Source: Trichaptum fuscoviolaceum (lineage: Eukaryota > Basidiomycota > Agaricomycetes > Hymenochaetales > Trichaptaceae). Taken from it: a stretch of DNA of 64,000 bases. The stretch lies in NCBI GenBank assembly GCA_910574455.1, contig CAJSYZ010000004.1:4536599-4600598 (forward strand), read 5' to 3'. How positions within the stretch are numbered: the stretch's first letter is position 1; each line of letters starts with the position of its first letter. The notes under the pieces were generated by a model that worked only from the letters and a program-made list of their open reading frames with translations, did no database searches and was not told the origin of the DNA. The translations under genes were made by a program, and so were the position numbers. Shown in pieces: positions 12,614 through 24,636 of this stretch.

Positions 12614-14342
12614 TGTCTTTGCTTACCCGGGCTAGTGATCCATTGTATAGTAAGAGCTTTACGTTGTTATTTATACCCACTCTCTTGCCAGTGCTCGTAA
12701 ACACCTTGTCAGTAGATGTAATTGGGGGCATGCAATACCTACGAAGCACTGAGGGAGAGATGTTCTGAAAGCACGTCAGACTGTCCCAGAAGACAGTAAA
12801 TAGAAACACACCAACGACAAGTGCCAGAATGTCTTTCATTATCAGCGTCTCACTTGCAACAATTGCAGTCAAGCGATCTAAAAGAAAGACTAAGAGAAGA
12901 CTTCAGCAGATGCCTGCAAATTTGATCGTACAGTGCGGAGAGATGTGGCGCACTTTGAAGTTTTGAAGATAAGTTGCCACTGAACTTGAACTTGAGCTGC
13001 CTGAGGCTGCCGCTGCCAGTACAGTGAAATTCCCACGGCGCTACTGACGCCTACGGAACGTGTCATGTAGCCCAGTGCTTGGTTTCGATCAGTTTTGAAA
13101 AAATTACGGTACAGTCTTGGACGGGTCTTTGAAACACCCACGGTGTATGAGACACTTTGCATTTCTTCGGTACCACAGCTCAGTTTTATATCATTGAAGC
13201 TTTATTATATTACTATGATATGATTACAGCATGCAGTGAAAAACTGGAGCTAATTGCTCCAGTTGCTCTTGAGATATGGATGAAACAGTGTCAGTTCTTG
13301 TAAGTTTACAAATTTCCAAAAGGAGCGTAAAATATGCAAACAATTCATTGCTCCTTTACTCTTACCATATATCTTGTAACTATAGTGTATAAAAATCCTC
13401 TGTAGATACCGGACTCTAAATATGCAAGAATTATGGCAATTCGGTCTTAGAATCTCTCAGTGCAAGCACAAAATGATTATGTTGGCTCTTAATGTCCGAA
13501 AATCCTCTACCTTCCTAATTGGGTAATTGCATCTAGCCAACCCACCATTTGAACTCTACAACTTTAGTTTTGCCTTCAAACTATATAAAACTTCATGCTT
13601 ATGTCGATAATACATGTCTGATACGAAATATGAGGTCAAAATGCATATAATGTACTCTGGGTATTTGAACTTGAGAAAGAGATGTCCACAAGACTCGTGG
13701 GAAAAAGTGTGTTTCAAGGACTACGAGGCCCGTAAAATGACCAAAATCTTTGTTATTTATTTCCACCTGTAAGACTGTCTCTATGCACGCCAAACTTTGG
13801 AATTGAGATCTTTAGTACATATGCTATACATATAGCACGAAACATTTAAGGAAATATTTCCAAAACTAAGAAATCTGAAGGCTTTAAATGTGGTGTTTCA
13901 AAGACCCGTCCAAGACTGTACATATAGCGAACAGGAGCTCGCTTGAAAATTATACGCTACGGGCCATGCATTGCATTAATTCCGGGTATTTCATGAGATT
14001 TCGTGGGTTCCATTTCCAAGCTTTTACACAATGAAAATACAAGTCGTCGACGTCCTCGAGATTAAGTGAAAGCTAGTAGCGCATGACTAACGAAGGAAGA
14101 CGCTATGGATAGTTCACAAGAGAAATGAAAGTGTCGATGAGGTATTGAATAATGGCGAGGAGACTATGAAGTAGACATGCATTTGAAAGGGGGCGACTTT
14201 ACGACAGAAACTTGGAGAGGAAAGAAATGCGGCGATAAGTTCAGTGATTAAAGAGAGAGAAAGCTCAGTAGCCAGACCGTCCTAGATGATAGAGATAGAA
14301 GAGAGGAGTACGTGAAGAAGTAAAGAAAAATTGTCAGTCTTA
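12614..14342. other. Intergenic, largely occupied by a TIR insertion
   Basis: The convergent 3' ends of the surface protein (+) and the Zds1-like gene (-). Most of it is the AT-rich element 13109-13921, listed separately. I see no coding capacity. Confidence 0.55.
13109..13921. mobile_element. Non-autonomous TIR element, about 0.8 kb
   Basis: Perfect 30-bp terminal inverted repeats: 13109-13138 (begins GTACAGTCTTGGACGGGTC) and its reverse complement at 13892-13921. The 813-bp interior is AT-rich compared with the flanking genes and has no open frame of note. A small hairpin (CTGGAGC/GCTCCAG) lies at about 13245-13263. I could not find a convincing target-site duplication at the outer edges. 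Size, intact ends and lack of genes fit a MITE or a deletion derivative of a DNA transposon. Its ends do not resemble those of the element at 36305-42891. Confidence 0.75.
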
Positions 14343-17266
14343 TCATTTGCGGCGTTGTTGCTGCCAGATAGCAAGTGGGACGTCTTCTTCCTCACCACCC
14401 TCGCTCGTACGCTGCCGACGATGGTCCGACGCAGCAATCGCACTCGGGGCCTTCTTCTTAAGCGCGTTATGGGTATGACTAGGATTAGAGGCTACGGCAG
14501 CATTTGCAGATAGCGACCGGTTCGGCAGTTTTCCCCCTCCCAGATCGCCACCACGAGTCCAGTCGTGGTTCGAGTATTGATTTGGTGGGGGAGAACGAGC
14601 TTGTCTGGGAGGGCTGCGTGATGACTCACGATCTGACCCGTAGGATTGACCACCAGAGCTCGCAGACGACAGGCGGGGAGACGTGGAGTTTATAGGGAGT
14701 GATGGGGACATTGATGCAAGCCACAGTTCTTCGTTAGAAGAGGCAGGAGGCATGGCACCGGGAGGAAGACCTGCGGTCGACACGCTCGGGCTTGTCGATC
14801 TTGGTGGCGCAGATCCTCCGAGATCTACACTTCCTGAACGACTATAGTAATTCCCATTCCCATTCGGTTGAGAATACCCGCTTCCTCCAGGGGGGTGCTT
14901 GGGTGGCTGCGAATTTGGTTGAGCTGGATATCCACCATATTGGGGTTGAGACGAGCCGATACTGGGGGAGGGTGCAGACGATGTCCGCGATAAAGAAGGG
15001 CTGACGTTGATTGGCGAAGGTCTATACTCTTGTTCAATGACCTGGCTTTGAAGCCCGTACTGGGGATTCTTCACAGGCGTTTCAGCACGTCTGCCACCAT
15101 TAGCACCAGAGCCACCGGTAGCTGGTTTTGTCAGACTTCCGCGACGAGCTTCACGCCGTGGCTCAGCGCGTTCACGCTCCCTCTCCTTTTCCGCACGTTC
15201 ACGATCAGCCCTTTCGCGCTCTTCTCGTTCGCGTTGCTCACGCTCTCGTTGTTCCTTCTCTGATAGTACCGATTGGTTAGGCCCATTCGCACCTGAGCCC
15301 TGCCCGGCTGGGGGACCGTTCGCCTGAGGTTGGCCTGGAGCTTGAGCTTGCTGATTTTGATTCTGCGCCTGTCCAGGTCCCTGTTGTGTCTTATTTATGA
15401 CACCGAGATACCAGAACATCAGATTACTTATTAACACCTGCTCGTATAGTGGCCTTCGGGGATTAGCAAGCTTGATATGACTAAGTCTGTAAATGGCGCG
15501 TTCAACATGAATAGGGTATCGAGCATAAGGGTTTCCCAGCTGCGGTGAAATAGACGGAGTGTAAGGTTTTGATTTCGAAGCTCCCAGCAAAGCTGCTGCT
15601 GTAGCCGGGCCAGCGCCTCCTCCCATATTTGATGGTGGTTGATCGTCATGTTTCTTCTTGCCTCCAAACAAAGAACCAAAGAACCCGCTTTCTTTCTCCT
15701 TCTCCCGAGCTTCCTTCTCCTTTGCTGCTTTCTTTGACGCTTTATCGCTCCCACCTCCCACCTTCGACCAGATGCTTTTCTTGTTCTTCTCTTTCCTCTT
15801 GTCCGCTGCATGGGAAGAAGTGCTAGGCGCTTCAGAAACCACTGAAGAGCGTGAGTCTGGTCGTCGAGGCTCGTCAAATGATGTCGAATGTAATTGGGCT
15901 TCCGGGGACGGCGTTCTCGAGGGGGGTTGAGCCTGCTCTTGGACGTTAGGCGAGAGATGTCGGAGGGGTTGAGGCTGATGCAGAGGTGGTGGAGGGGCGG
16001 CCTTTGCAGTGGGCTGTATGGAAGGAATAGGTTCGGAGACTAAGGTAACAGAAGGTGAAGGCGGAGGTGACGGAGATCGCTCAACGAGCATGGTTGGAGT
16101 AGTAGATTGCGAGGTGACCTCAAACGAAGAACGCTCCTTTTCGTCTGGACTGTCGGCGTACGCATCATAGATCGATGTTTCTTCTGAGTAAGTCATTCGT
16201 CGTTCGTCAATGTTTAATTCTTCCTCCTCTACTTTGGAATTGTGCTTGTGCTCAGGAGGTCGAATAAAGGTATCGTGTCCATCCTGGGAGCTGGCAGTCT
16301 CCTCGCTGGGACTCGTTACTGGTACGTCGACCGTGGCCGCGCGCCCACCTGGTCGTCGCGTGGCGGGGAATCGATGCCCACCACCGTCTCCTACAAGATT
16401 CGGCTTTCGAATCTTTGTACGAGCTGTCCGTCGTAGAATTTGGTTCGGTCGAGGTACAATGATAGGTACATCGGCATCGTCCCCAGTATCAGAACCATCA
16501 TCGTCTTGGTCAAGGACTGTGCCATCATACATTGTCAGTCATTTAGCATTGTACAGTTAGCAAGTGAGTATAACTTACAAGAAGGAGCTACGTTCAAGCT
16601 CAAACTTCGTCGAATCACCTTCCTTAGCTTAGTCGGGTCCTCCTCCGCAAGTTCCTCGAGCTTCTGCAAGTCGCTGATTGTGAGCTTAGGACCCTCCTCG
16701 CCATATACACTTTTGTTTCGCCTCAGTGGTACGACGTGTTCCTCCTCCTCTACCCCATCATTAGCCCTTGGTTTGTACTGCCGACTGAGCATCGACCGTT
16801 TACGCCCTAGCCCTGAGGAAGAAGAGCTGGCACGGCTCAGCGAAGCACCTGCGGGGCCCGCAGTCCCCTCCGCTGGGCCACGAGCATGTTCCTTCAAGAA
16901 AGCTCGAAACTCTCCGGGGGCTAGCTCGGGGTGTAAATGCGCTGGAACCCAGAAGAGATGGAATGGGTCGTCTGCCAATGTTTCGCCGCTTTCGTGGCTA
17001 TGCCCGCTGCTGCTGGAGCCCTCTGCGCTGCCGCCTGTGAGCGATGGCTTGATGTCTTCATTTTCCGCCCAAGCCTGAGGCGACAGAGGCGGCGTCGTTG
17101 TCGGGCCCTGCGAAGGTAAGTCGGGGTCTAGTAAAAGTGCGCCAGGACCGCCTTGTGCACTCGACCGCCGTCTGATGTCACGCAGCGCCTCGAATTCGCG
17201 TTCAATCGCCGATTGCGTGGGCTGCATGTCCCTCGCAGGCTGCCGCAAGCTTGACAGCGCTGCCAT
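14343..17266 (-). CDS. Zds1/Zds2-like regulator of PP2A and cell polarity
   Basis: Exons, minus strand: 16579-17266, 14343-16516; 953 aa. The 62-bp intron has a CTAAC branch site and joins NVAPS to FLDQDDDG. The diagnostic part is the Zds C-terminal domain at about 560-605 (IYRLSHIKLANPRRPLYEQV, then LISNLMFWYLGVIN). An N-terminal block at about 100-130 (DDPFHLFWVPAHLHPELAPG) looks like a second conserved element. The rest is low complexity: acidic N-terminal half, Pro/Ser-rich middle, a Lys-rich coil, and after the Zds domain a Gln-rich tract and a long Arg/Glu run. In yeast, Zds1/2 bind PP2A-Cdc55 and control mitotic entry and exit, polarity and silencing. Here the Zds domain is central rather than terminal, with a long disordered tail after it. 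Confidence 0.88.
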
Positions 17267-17715
17267 AGATAATGAAGAAGCGAGCAGAGTGTGGGCGACG
17301 TTGAGGGCGGATGTGGTCGTCGTCGTTGAGCTTGGCCGACAGGTGTTTGCCGGCCGAGCTGTACCAATTATGGCGTTTACCGCTTATTATGGTAGTTGTG
17401 CCTGAGCTTTCCTCCCTTCGCGCTTTGTTCCCTGGAATTTTATCTGAGGCTTCTTGTCTGCAACGCAATCATGCCGCCAAGTGAAGAAAAACCTTTGTAA
17501 TGATATGCATCAGTCAAAGTGCTTAGGTGTGACACTGGCGACAGTCAACCTTGCTTGGTAAAATGCTCTGCCTGAATAATGATAGAATTGAAGGCATACA
17601 TCGCGGTACCGTCGGACAGTTCAAATTCTACACGATGTATCACAAAAAAGAAAGGTGAAGTTGAAATATAACGGTGATGCCCCTTTATCTTCTGTGTTGC
17701 TCTTCCAGCAGGTTC
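17267..17715. other. Intergenic, promoter of the Zds1-like gene
   Basis: Short gap between two minus-strand genes; it must hold the promoter of the Zds1-like gene and the end of the F-box gene. No TATA box was recognised. Confidence 0.5.
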
Positions 17716-18882
17716 CTAGGGCACTTCTTCAACACCATGTAACACCCACTGATTTTCGTCCTCAACATCCTCAGTGTCCCCATGTCCTCCATCAACCCTG
17801 TCTGGAATTATTTCATCACCACTCGCTCGTCGTATAAACGTCGTCCTCTGGCCCCGCTCATTGTACCATTCACCGCCAAGAGCATCGGTCCAGGATACAC
17901 TTCGTAAGAGCGGGAGCGTTCGTGCGAGGACTTTTGTTGAGCTATTTTCGGCCAGGATTGTTGCCGATGCATTGTACGCATGCATGCATTCAGAACAAGA
18001 CCAGTAAGGCTGGGCCGATTGAGTATGACGTAGTTTGTGTCCCATCTGAATGTCCAAAAGACGATCATGTCTTTCGAGCGAGACGTGAATGGAGAGCAAC
18101 TCTAGCTTTTGCAGATTACGGAGAGTCCGTGCAAGGGTACACTACTCAATCATAATGAGATAACAAGTTTATTACAGAACGCAAAAACATGCTCACAACC
18201 AAGAACTTCCATCTATTCCCAAATTGTATCCAGCTTTGACCATTATACTGGACAGGCAATCCAACATTGCGGTGTGGAGGTCTGGCATCCCATTTCGCCA
18301 AACGTAGCTCTACTAGGTTTGGGAAGTCAAGCCAAAGGGTGCCCCAATTCTGGTGATCCTCATAGCTCATGTCCAACCGCCGCAAAGTGTTCTTTATCGC
18401 GGTCGACTGGCATGCAACAGCGAAAATATGCCAATTAGCCTTGCCAATCGGCGGAAGAGACAAAGACGTAAGGTTTCTGCAATAGGAGAGTTGTTGTAGG
18501 AGCGATCCAGCGTCCGTACTCTTCCTCGGTCCTCTCTCTATAAGTATATGTCTAGAGGGCCCGTAAAACGTAGTCAAGAGGGCCAAGATGTAAATACGCA
18601 CTTAATAATATCGAAGGAACGTCCAAGTGCCACAACTTCATCCAATCGCTTCAATCGTACATTCAGCGGCCATGCTTCTGCAGCGACCTTTGCGAGGGCC
18701 TTGAACTCTTCCGAAGCCTCAGCGAATCCGCTCAGAAAGCTGAAGTCGTCAGTGGGTGGAGAGAAGGCTTTGTCCTCCCAAGGAGACGAAACAGCTAGCT
18801 TCAGGATTATTATCCATAGTTCCGTAGGTAGCCTAGAGTAGACCGGCTCCATTTCTAGTGAGGACGAGAGGAGAGATGGCAA
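17716..18882 (-). CDS. F-box protein with leucine-rich C-terminal region
   Basis: Exons, minus strand: 18602-18882, 18197-18551, 17716-18141; 353 aa. An F-box lies near the N-terminus (YSRLPTELWIIILKLAV, about 14-30). Leucine-rich segments follow: LLQQLSYCRNLTSLSLPP, NTLRRLDMSYEDHQNWGTLW, LVELRLAKWD, and, after the last intron, LARTLRNLQKLELLS. The C-terminus is acidic. The protein belongs to the large, fast-evolving basidiomycete F-box/LRR group and is presumably a substrate receptor of an SCF ubiquitin ligase; the target is unknown. A second ATG at 18852 (MEPVYSRLP) directly before the F-box is a possible alternative start. Confidence 0.75.
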
Positions 18883-19664
18883 GGTAGCAGATCTGAGGGA
18901 AACGGATGTGAACCGCGACGTAGTGTGATCATCAAATTTTCTTCCTTCTATTTACTGGGTCTATATTCCATATGTAAGCGCAGCAGATATCATTGCATGA
19001 GAGCGCACCGCAGTTATGGTGGCAACGGCGAATATGTACGCAGCGCAGGCGCAGTAGTAGATGGCCAAGAGCAAGCTAGTCGCGGCAACTCGAAGTGCAG
19101 AGCAGCTAATTTTAGCACACAGCATTCGTTTTCAGGCGCACCCCTCAACATCACCTACATCTTCCCAATGGCAATCGTATATCAACAATTACTACAAGAT
19201 GACAGTATTATCAACAAGCGTTGCTTGAAGCTCTATGTAGATTACCTAAAATTCCAAATAAGACGTTATTCCTACAGCTTTCTCCCCGGACCATCAGATA
19301 GAACCTTCGCAAGCCGGCAAAGGGGGAAACAAAAGTGAGAAGATCGACATGGACAAAGAGTGCGAACTGATAGAAGGAGTATAAGGGGCGAGTCTACCGC
19401 TTCCCGAGACATATGTTTTCTGCGCTTCATCATGTAAAAGGGAATAAAAAGGAGAGCAAAGCGGAGCGGAGAGAAAGGAACACAAAAACACGAGAAGATG
19501 TAAATTACAGAAAAAGACTCAAACGAGAGCGTAACAATAGCGATTCAAAAGCAGGGATGAAAGGAATAGAAACTAAAGGAATGATAGCACTTTGTATAAT
19601 GGTGAGAGAGGTGAAAAGACGTGAAAGAGTGTGCGTGGGCCGGTGAGAGCCAGAAAACATAAGA
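18883..19664. other. Intergenic, with a purine-rich plus strand
   Basis: Promoter of the F-box gene and 3' flank of the Far1/Ste5-like gene, both minus strand. From about 19310 to 19640 the plus strand is markedly A/G-rich (pyrimidine-rich on the transcribed strand), as expected of a fungal 3' UTR. No gene seen. Confidence 0.5.
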
Positions 19665-22600
19665 TCAATCGCGTGCCACCCAGTCGGTGCTTCGTGAGAC
19701 CAGCTCGATAGAGCTGTCTGAGGTCCAAAACAGCTTTTCGGTGGGTGTCCGCCCACTCCAGCTCTTCTGGTCACGCAGGATCATAGCCTACAAACGATGC
19801 ATGTAAATCCCCAAGATCTAGAATGACTGAATTAAGACAACGGTCAATACTCACCTGCTGTGCACCAAAGTTCCGCTGGTCATGTGCGAACGTGTCTACG
19901 TTATCTTCAAGTGCCTCAGCGAGGACTTGCATGTCCGTGAGGACAGCCTGGAGCGCCCTCACTGCTGACAGCGTCAGAATCTCCTTCCTGTTGCGCATTC
20001 CACTTCCACCCGGATTCGGCGGGGGCAGGGACTGTGTAATGCTCTGCAAGACTGTGTGTAGTATCCGCCGTGTCTCGCTCATGATCTTCGCAGCTTGCGG
20101 GTAGTTCTTGCGCGAAACAAGCACCAACGCGCGTGTGATCATATCGGAGGCAAGTAACTCCATCCTACGGCGCAGGATAACGGGGTCCGACGCACCCTGC
20201 TGTTGCTGCCCAGGCGTGCGCGGACGCGAGCCTGAGGCGGGCATGAGTGTGATAGTGAGTAGCACAGGATGCGCAAGGCGCGAGACATGCTTCGTCGCGG
20301 CGGGATCGTAGAATGATCCATCTACTTCGAACACAGGCACCTCGTCAATCATGCGATCCATCATTCCGTCAACGAAGTCACCCGAGTCATCGAGCGAGAG
20401 CGCGTCAAGACCCATGCGCTGAACGAACTGGTCTGTAGCATTCAGCATCCGACCATGCGCATCTCGGCCGTTCCTCTGTCCTTGTGCCTCAGCATTATCG
20501 AGCTCGAGCTCAACCAGCATCTCCTTCTTCTCGCCATACCTCACCTCGCCGACTTCAATATCAACATCATGGCCATCACTTGCCACAATCGCAGTAGGAC
20601 CTCCCGAAACTTTCCTGATCCGGAAGCGATTGCCCTCGACAATCCGGAGATGAAGCTTCATATTCAAGATCCCGATCGACATCAGTCCACCTACGCAGCC
20701 AGCGACACAATCGCGCAGATCATACCAGTCTTTGACGAACGTGTACGTCCCTCCAGTGTGGTTCGACATTAACCAGAGTGACGCGGGGTCATGAGAGCGT
20801 CCGTATCCAAATGAGTGAATCGGGACGTTCGCCGCCTCCGCACGGGCAAGCACGAGGTCCATTTGTGCGCGACGAGTACTGTCAGACGCATCACTAATGA
20901 GCAACATTCCGGAAATCGGGTTTCGCGCTTTGCGCTGGAGGACAATATCCAGGCCATGGTTGACCGCAGTTACAACGTCTGTCTTTTCGTCCTTGGCCCC
21001 GCGGACAAGGAACTCATCTTCAGGAGCTGATTCCCTATTCTCCGGACCGATATCATTCACAAATTTGATGAGACGTTGTCGGCTCTGAGTGCGACCAACG
21101 CAGAGGAACGGTGTCTTGCGGACCCGTCCACCCATTCCTACCTCAAACGTAACAAAACTCAAGCGGTCCCGCGGACCGAGGCTCGCAATAATGAAATCAA
21201 GGCTTGTCTTGATCACGCGGTGCTTAAGAGCGGCAGTTGATGGCGTAGAAGACGGGGGAGGAAGGGATACAACCATAATCAGGTCGACTGGCGGGTGTGG
21301 GATAGGGGTTAGGGAATTCGAAGGACCTGAGGATAGATGTGGGGTCACAAGTCCGGTAGGAGAATTTCCGTACGCTGACGAGTAAAGTTCCTCGTCTTCT
21401 CCCAGAGTTGAAAGTTTGTGATGCATGTTCATGCGCGCCGGGGCACCGCCCATCAGTGATGTTGAACTCGACCGAATGGAAGAACCACCTCCGTTGAGTA
21501 AGCTATCCCGATCCATCGAGCTGCTCGTTGTTGCAGTACTTCCGCTCAGCATGCGCATCGCCTTGTTCGCATTACCCGTCCCAAATTCATCTACATCCGG
21601 CGTTTGAGCATGGAGGTCCCGTCGTTGTTGTTGCTGCGCTGCGGTTTGTTGATGCAAGGCAACCAAACCCGAGATATTCGACTTCCACGCTTCCAGACTT
21701 GCCCGGTCACGGAAAATAAGGATGAAACTTTCCAATCGTTCGTCTTCCATGTCGATAGTCAAGCTCATTTCCCCTTGGACACTTGTGTCGGTTACTTGGC
21801 GTATGTGCCTGATGTAAATTCTGCCTTTAAGTTTCAGAACACCCTTGCCTGGCGCGCCGCCTGTCCCACCCATATCACCGTATGCGCCTGTGTTCCCCAG
21901 GAGACGCCCAAGAGTACGCTTCTTCTCTTCTTCGACGCAGATAATAGCCTCTCGGAAGAGATACACAAAAAATTCACGCACAAGAGCATCGCGGCGCACT
22001 GACAGCAGATCAAACATCTGAAGTGGTCCTAGGCCGGACAATGGATGTCCTTTCCAGTCGATAATACGCTGTCGAAGATCCTCCGTAATATTCTTGAACG
22101 GACCGCCGTCATTTGATGTAATCAATCCTGAAGGACCATCATAGGAAGGAGCATCTCCTTCTGTGTCCGCCACAGACTCTCTTGGTTGATGCCCTGGACT
22201 GGGCGAACGAGCGCTATAGGGTGGGGCCGAAGGATGAAGCTGCTGACGTCTTAGAGATTCGCCTCCATCGCTATATGCATACCTTGCCGAGGAGTGCCCG
22301 GAAACACTCGCCTCATGCCAGATCATGCCTCCGCCATTATGGTACTGTTGCTGGGGTGGTGAAACCTGGCTCTGTACTGATGGGCTGCGGTACATATCAC
22401 TGCCACTCACTGGCGACCTATTCATACCAACGACCGGTCCAGGAATATGTGCGGTCGGACGGCGGCTGGGAAGTTCGATTACGACGATGCATGTGAGAGG
22501 CTGCGTAGGCTCGTGCGTGCGAGTTAGTGAGCTAAATTCAGGCCGCACTTGAATCGACGGCGCAACAATGTACGACGACGCATCCCCATTGTGTCCATGT

Positions 22601-23707
22601 TGATGACCTGAATGCGAAGATTTGAGAGAACCTGCTGCATGGTCAACTGGGTCGTCCTCAGTAGGGTCAAATTGCTTTTGCTGGGGAATGCGTGGCGTTT
22701 GTGCACGGGCACGGGAGCCAGGCGTCTCTGTTCCAGGATAGAGATTTGTCGTATTTCGCTCGCCCATGCCAGTGAGGGCGGCAAGTTCTGTTAATATGAG
22801 GTTAATACACCATACGACAATCATCCATTAATGTGTGATATGTGAAGAGGATTCGCCTCTCACACGAGAAACATAGTCTCGTAACTAGACATGGCTTCCT
22901 ATATGGAATGCTTTTTCTCGAGTAGCCAAGTCTGCCACAGCAGACATACAGAAAGTAGCCTGGCCTGGTCACGACTGAATCACGAAGCGGCAAGACTCAC
23001 TGTTACTCTTTCCCGAATCGCTCTCGCTCACTTTCATTGGCCTTCTACACACCCCACATACACCCAAATTCGCCTTCCTCGGAAAGCCTCCGTTCCGACT
23101 CTGACTCGGTGGTGGCCCGTAAACGGCGGTGAAGCAGGCCTAAGATAACTGATGAGCGGGTCGACTGTGACAGGGCGCATACGTCACGTACCTCATGCAG
23201 AGCATGTCCGCAATCGGGTACGATATGCGGCTTCTCGCCGGGCAGTCTGAAGCTGAAGCTCAGCGGCTCAAGGCAGACTGGGCATGCATCCTCGTCGTCG
23301 CTGTCGTGGCTGGATACGACTGGGACCGGCGCGGCAACCATGGCTGCAAAAGGGTGAACGATAGGATACGACTGTGTGTCCGCGTTAAGTGATAACTTGG
23401 AATCTGATCTATTGGAGTCGCCGTGAGATCTGTGAAGTGAAGCCGAGCCGCTTGCACTGGCTGATGCTGAATGGTCCGAGGCAAAAGAGTGATTAGACTG
23501 TACACGCGAAGGGTGTTTAAAGAGTGCTGTCGCGCGGGCGGTGAGGGACGGCGAGGAAGCGGCGAAGGCAGACTTTGGATTTTGTGCTCGGGAGGGCGAT
23601 GTCGAGCGTGGCTGAGGGTAGTCGACGGTGGGTACCAGTTTTGATTGATCGTTGTTGAAGGCGGTGTGTCTGTTTTTGCTAGAATAAGAAAAGCCCAGAG
23701 ACTTCAT
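19665..23707 (-). CDS. Far1/Ste5-like pheromone-pathway scaffold (RING-H2, PH, VWA)
   Basis: Exons, minus strand: 23192-23707, 23001-23139, 19855-22787, 19665-19787; 1236 aa. Domains in order: a Ser-rich N-terminus; a RING-H2 with ligands C142, C145, C166, H168, H171, C174, C200, C203, completed only across intron 1; a disordered Pro/Gln/Ser-rich stretch; a PH domain at about 490-600 (KGRIYIRHIRQV, then FILIFRDRASLEAWKSNI); and a von Willebrand A domain at about 717-925 (PPVDLIMVVSLPPPSSTPST, RDRLSFVTFE, MLLISDASD). The tail AMILRDQKSWSGRTPTEKLF needs the last, 67-bp intron removed. RING-H2, PH and VWA in this order is the plan shared by the yeast mating scaffolds Far1 and Ste5, which bring Gbeta, MEKK/MEK/MAPK and Cdc24 to the membrane. 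The second intron, 213 bp, is longer than the rest because it holds a MITE (22874-22979). Orthology is inferred from architecture only. Confidence 0.85.
22874..22979. mobile_element. MITE-like relative of the DUF6589/RecQ element, in an intron
   Basis: About 105 bp inside intron 2 of the Far1/Ste5-like gene. One end reads TAGTCTCGTAACTAGAC and, with the following TATATGG, matches the right end of the 6.6-kb element (TAGTCTCGTAACCAGACC). The other end, on the minus strand, reads GTCGTGACCAGGCCAGGCTA and continues CTTTCTGTAT, matching the left end of that element. A hairpin GTCTGC/GCAGAC follows at the same place where the big element has GCTTGC/GCAAGC. There is no coding capacity. I found no clear target-site duplication, so the exact outer edges may be off by a few bases. 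Confidence 0.7.
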
Positions 23708-24636
23708 CAGCTACAACGACGACGAGGTCGTGAGTCGGACAACGGCTGGCGTTGTTTAGAGATGGACAGCGTGTGCTCGACGTCGGAGGCGACGGTGAGC
23801 AAGATGCATGGACAGCGAGCAAGAAGCAAGGGGCATCTATATGTAAACCAGAGTTCTCCAATAGAATAGTAGTGCTACCCGTGGGAATCAGGGTCGCTGT
23901 TTGTACACCTTTCTAAAGTCCGACATCCCTTCTCTCACTCGGAAGTTGATCCCATACTGCACAAACTTAACAAACATTACTTCCTACTACATATACATTG
24001 CAGCTCACTAGCAGGCTTCAGATTGATGTCAAGTTACAAGTTCATTCAGCTCAAATCAATGCAGCTCTCTGTGTTCTTCCTGTTCTCCTATCATGTCTTC
24101 CTTTTTCCACGTCACACGTTGGAAATATTCTCTCACTCGGCTACACATTTAGAATATAAACTGACCTCAAGAATGGAGAGAAGCATGCGAATTTCTAAAG
24201 GAAAGGTTTTCCTACATTTCAGCAATGCAACCGGTACTTCAAATTCTGTAAGAAAAAAAAAACGGTCTTCGCCCGGCTACGGTTTTCACAGTCTGCGATT
24301 TATTCTTGACAGAAAGGATCAGAACTTGTAGTAAAATGCAAGTTTGTTTCATCAGAAAGCAGAGTGTGGTAAAAGATATCGGATGCTATTTTATGTACAT
24401 GACGAGCTCTTTACCACCTCTTGCAGAGTCTTGCTTGATAGTATCCAAGCTTTTCAGGGCGGACTCGGATATGAGTGCTTGTGTCTAAAAATAGCACTAC
24501 ACCCACCATGTTCTGTGTGTTTTACTAAATTTTCTTCTTTGACGCCTAAATATTCTTCTGAAAATGCTTTTCTAGTTTCTTAAGACACCAAAGACACAAA
24601 CACGGAGCTTAAGGTCACTATTTCACAAGAAGCACA
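23708..24636. other. Intergenic, divergent promoter region
   Basis: Upstream region shared by the Far1/Ste5-like gene (-) and PUS1 (+). AT-richer than its flanks, with an A-run at about 24252-24261. No coding feature supported. Confidence 0.5.

Noticed and set aside
19788..19854. Reading frame of the Far1/Ste5-like protein running through to 19771
   Set aside because: The run-through sequence is unlike the family. Removing the GT-AG intron 19788-19854 restores the expected tail (AMILRDQKSW, then TPTEKLFW).
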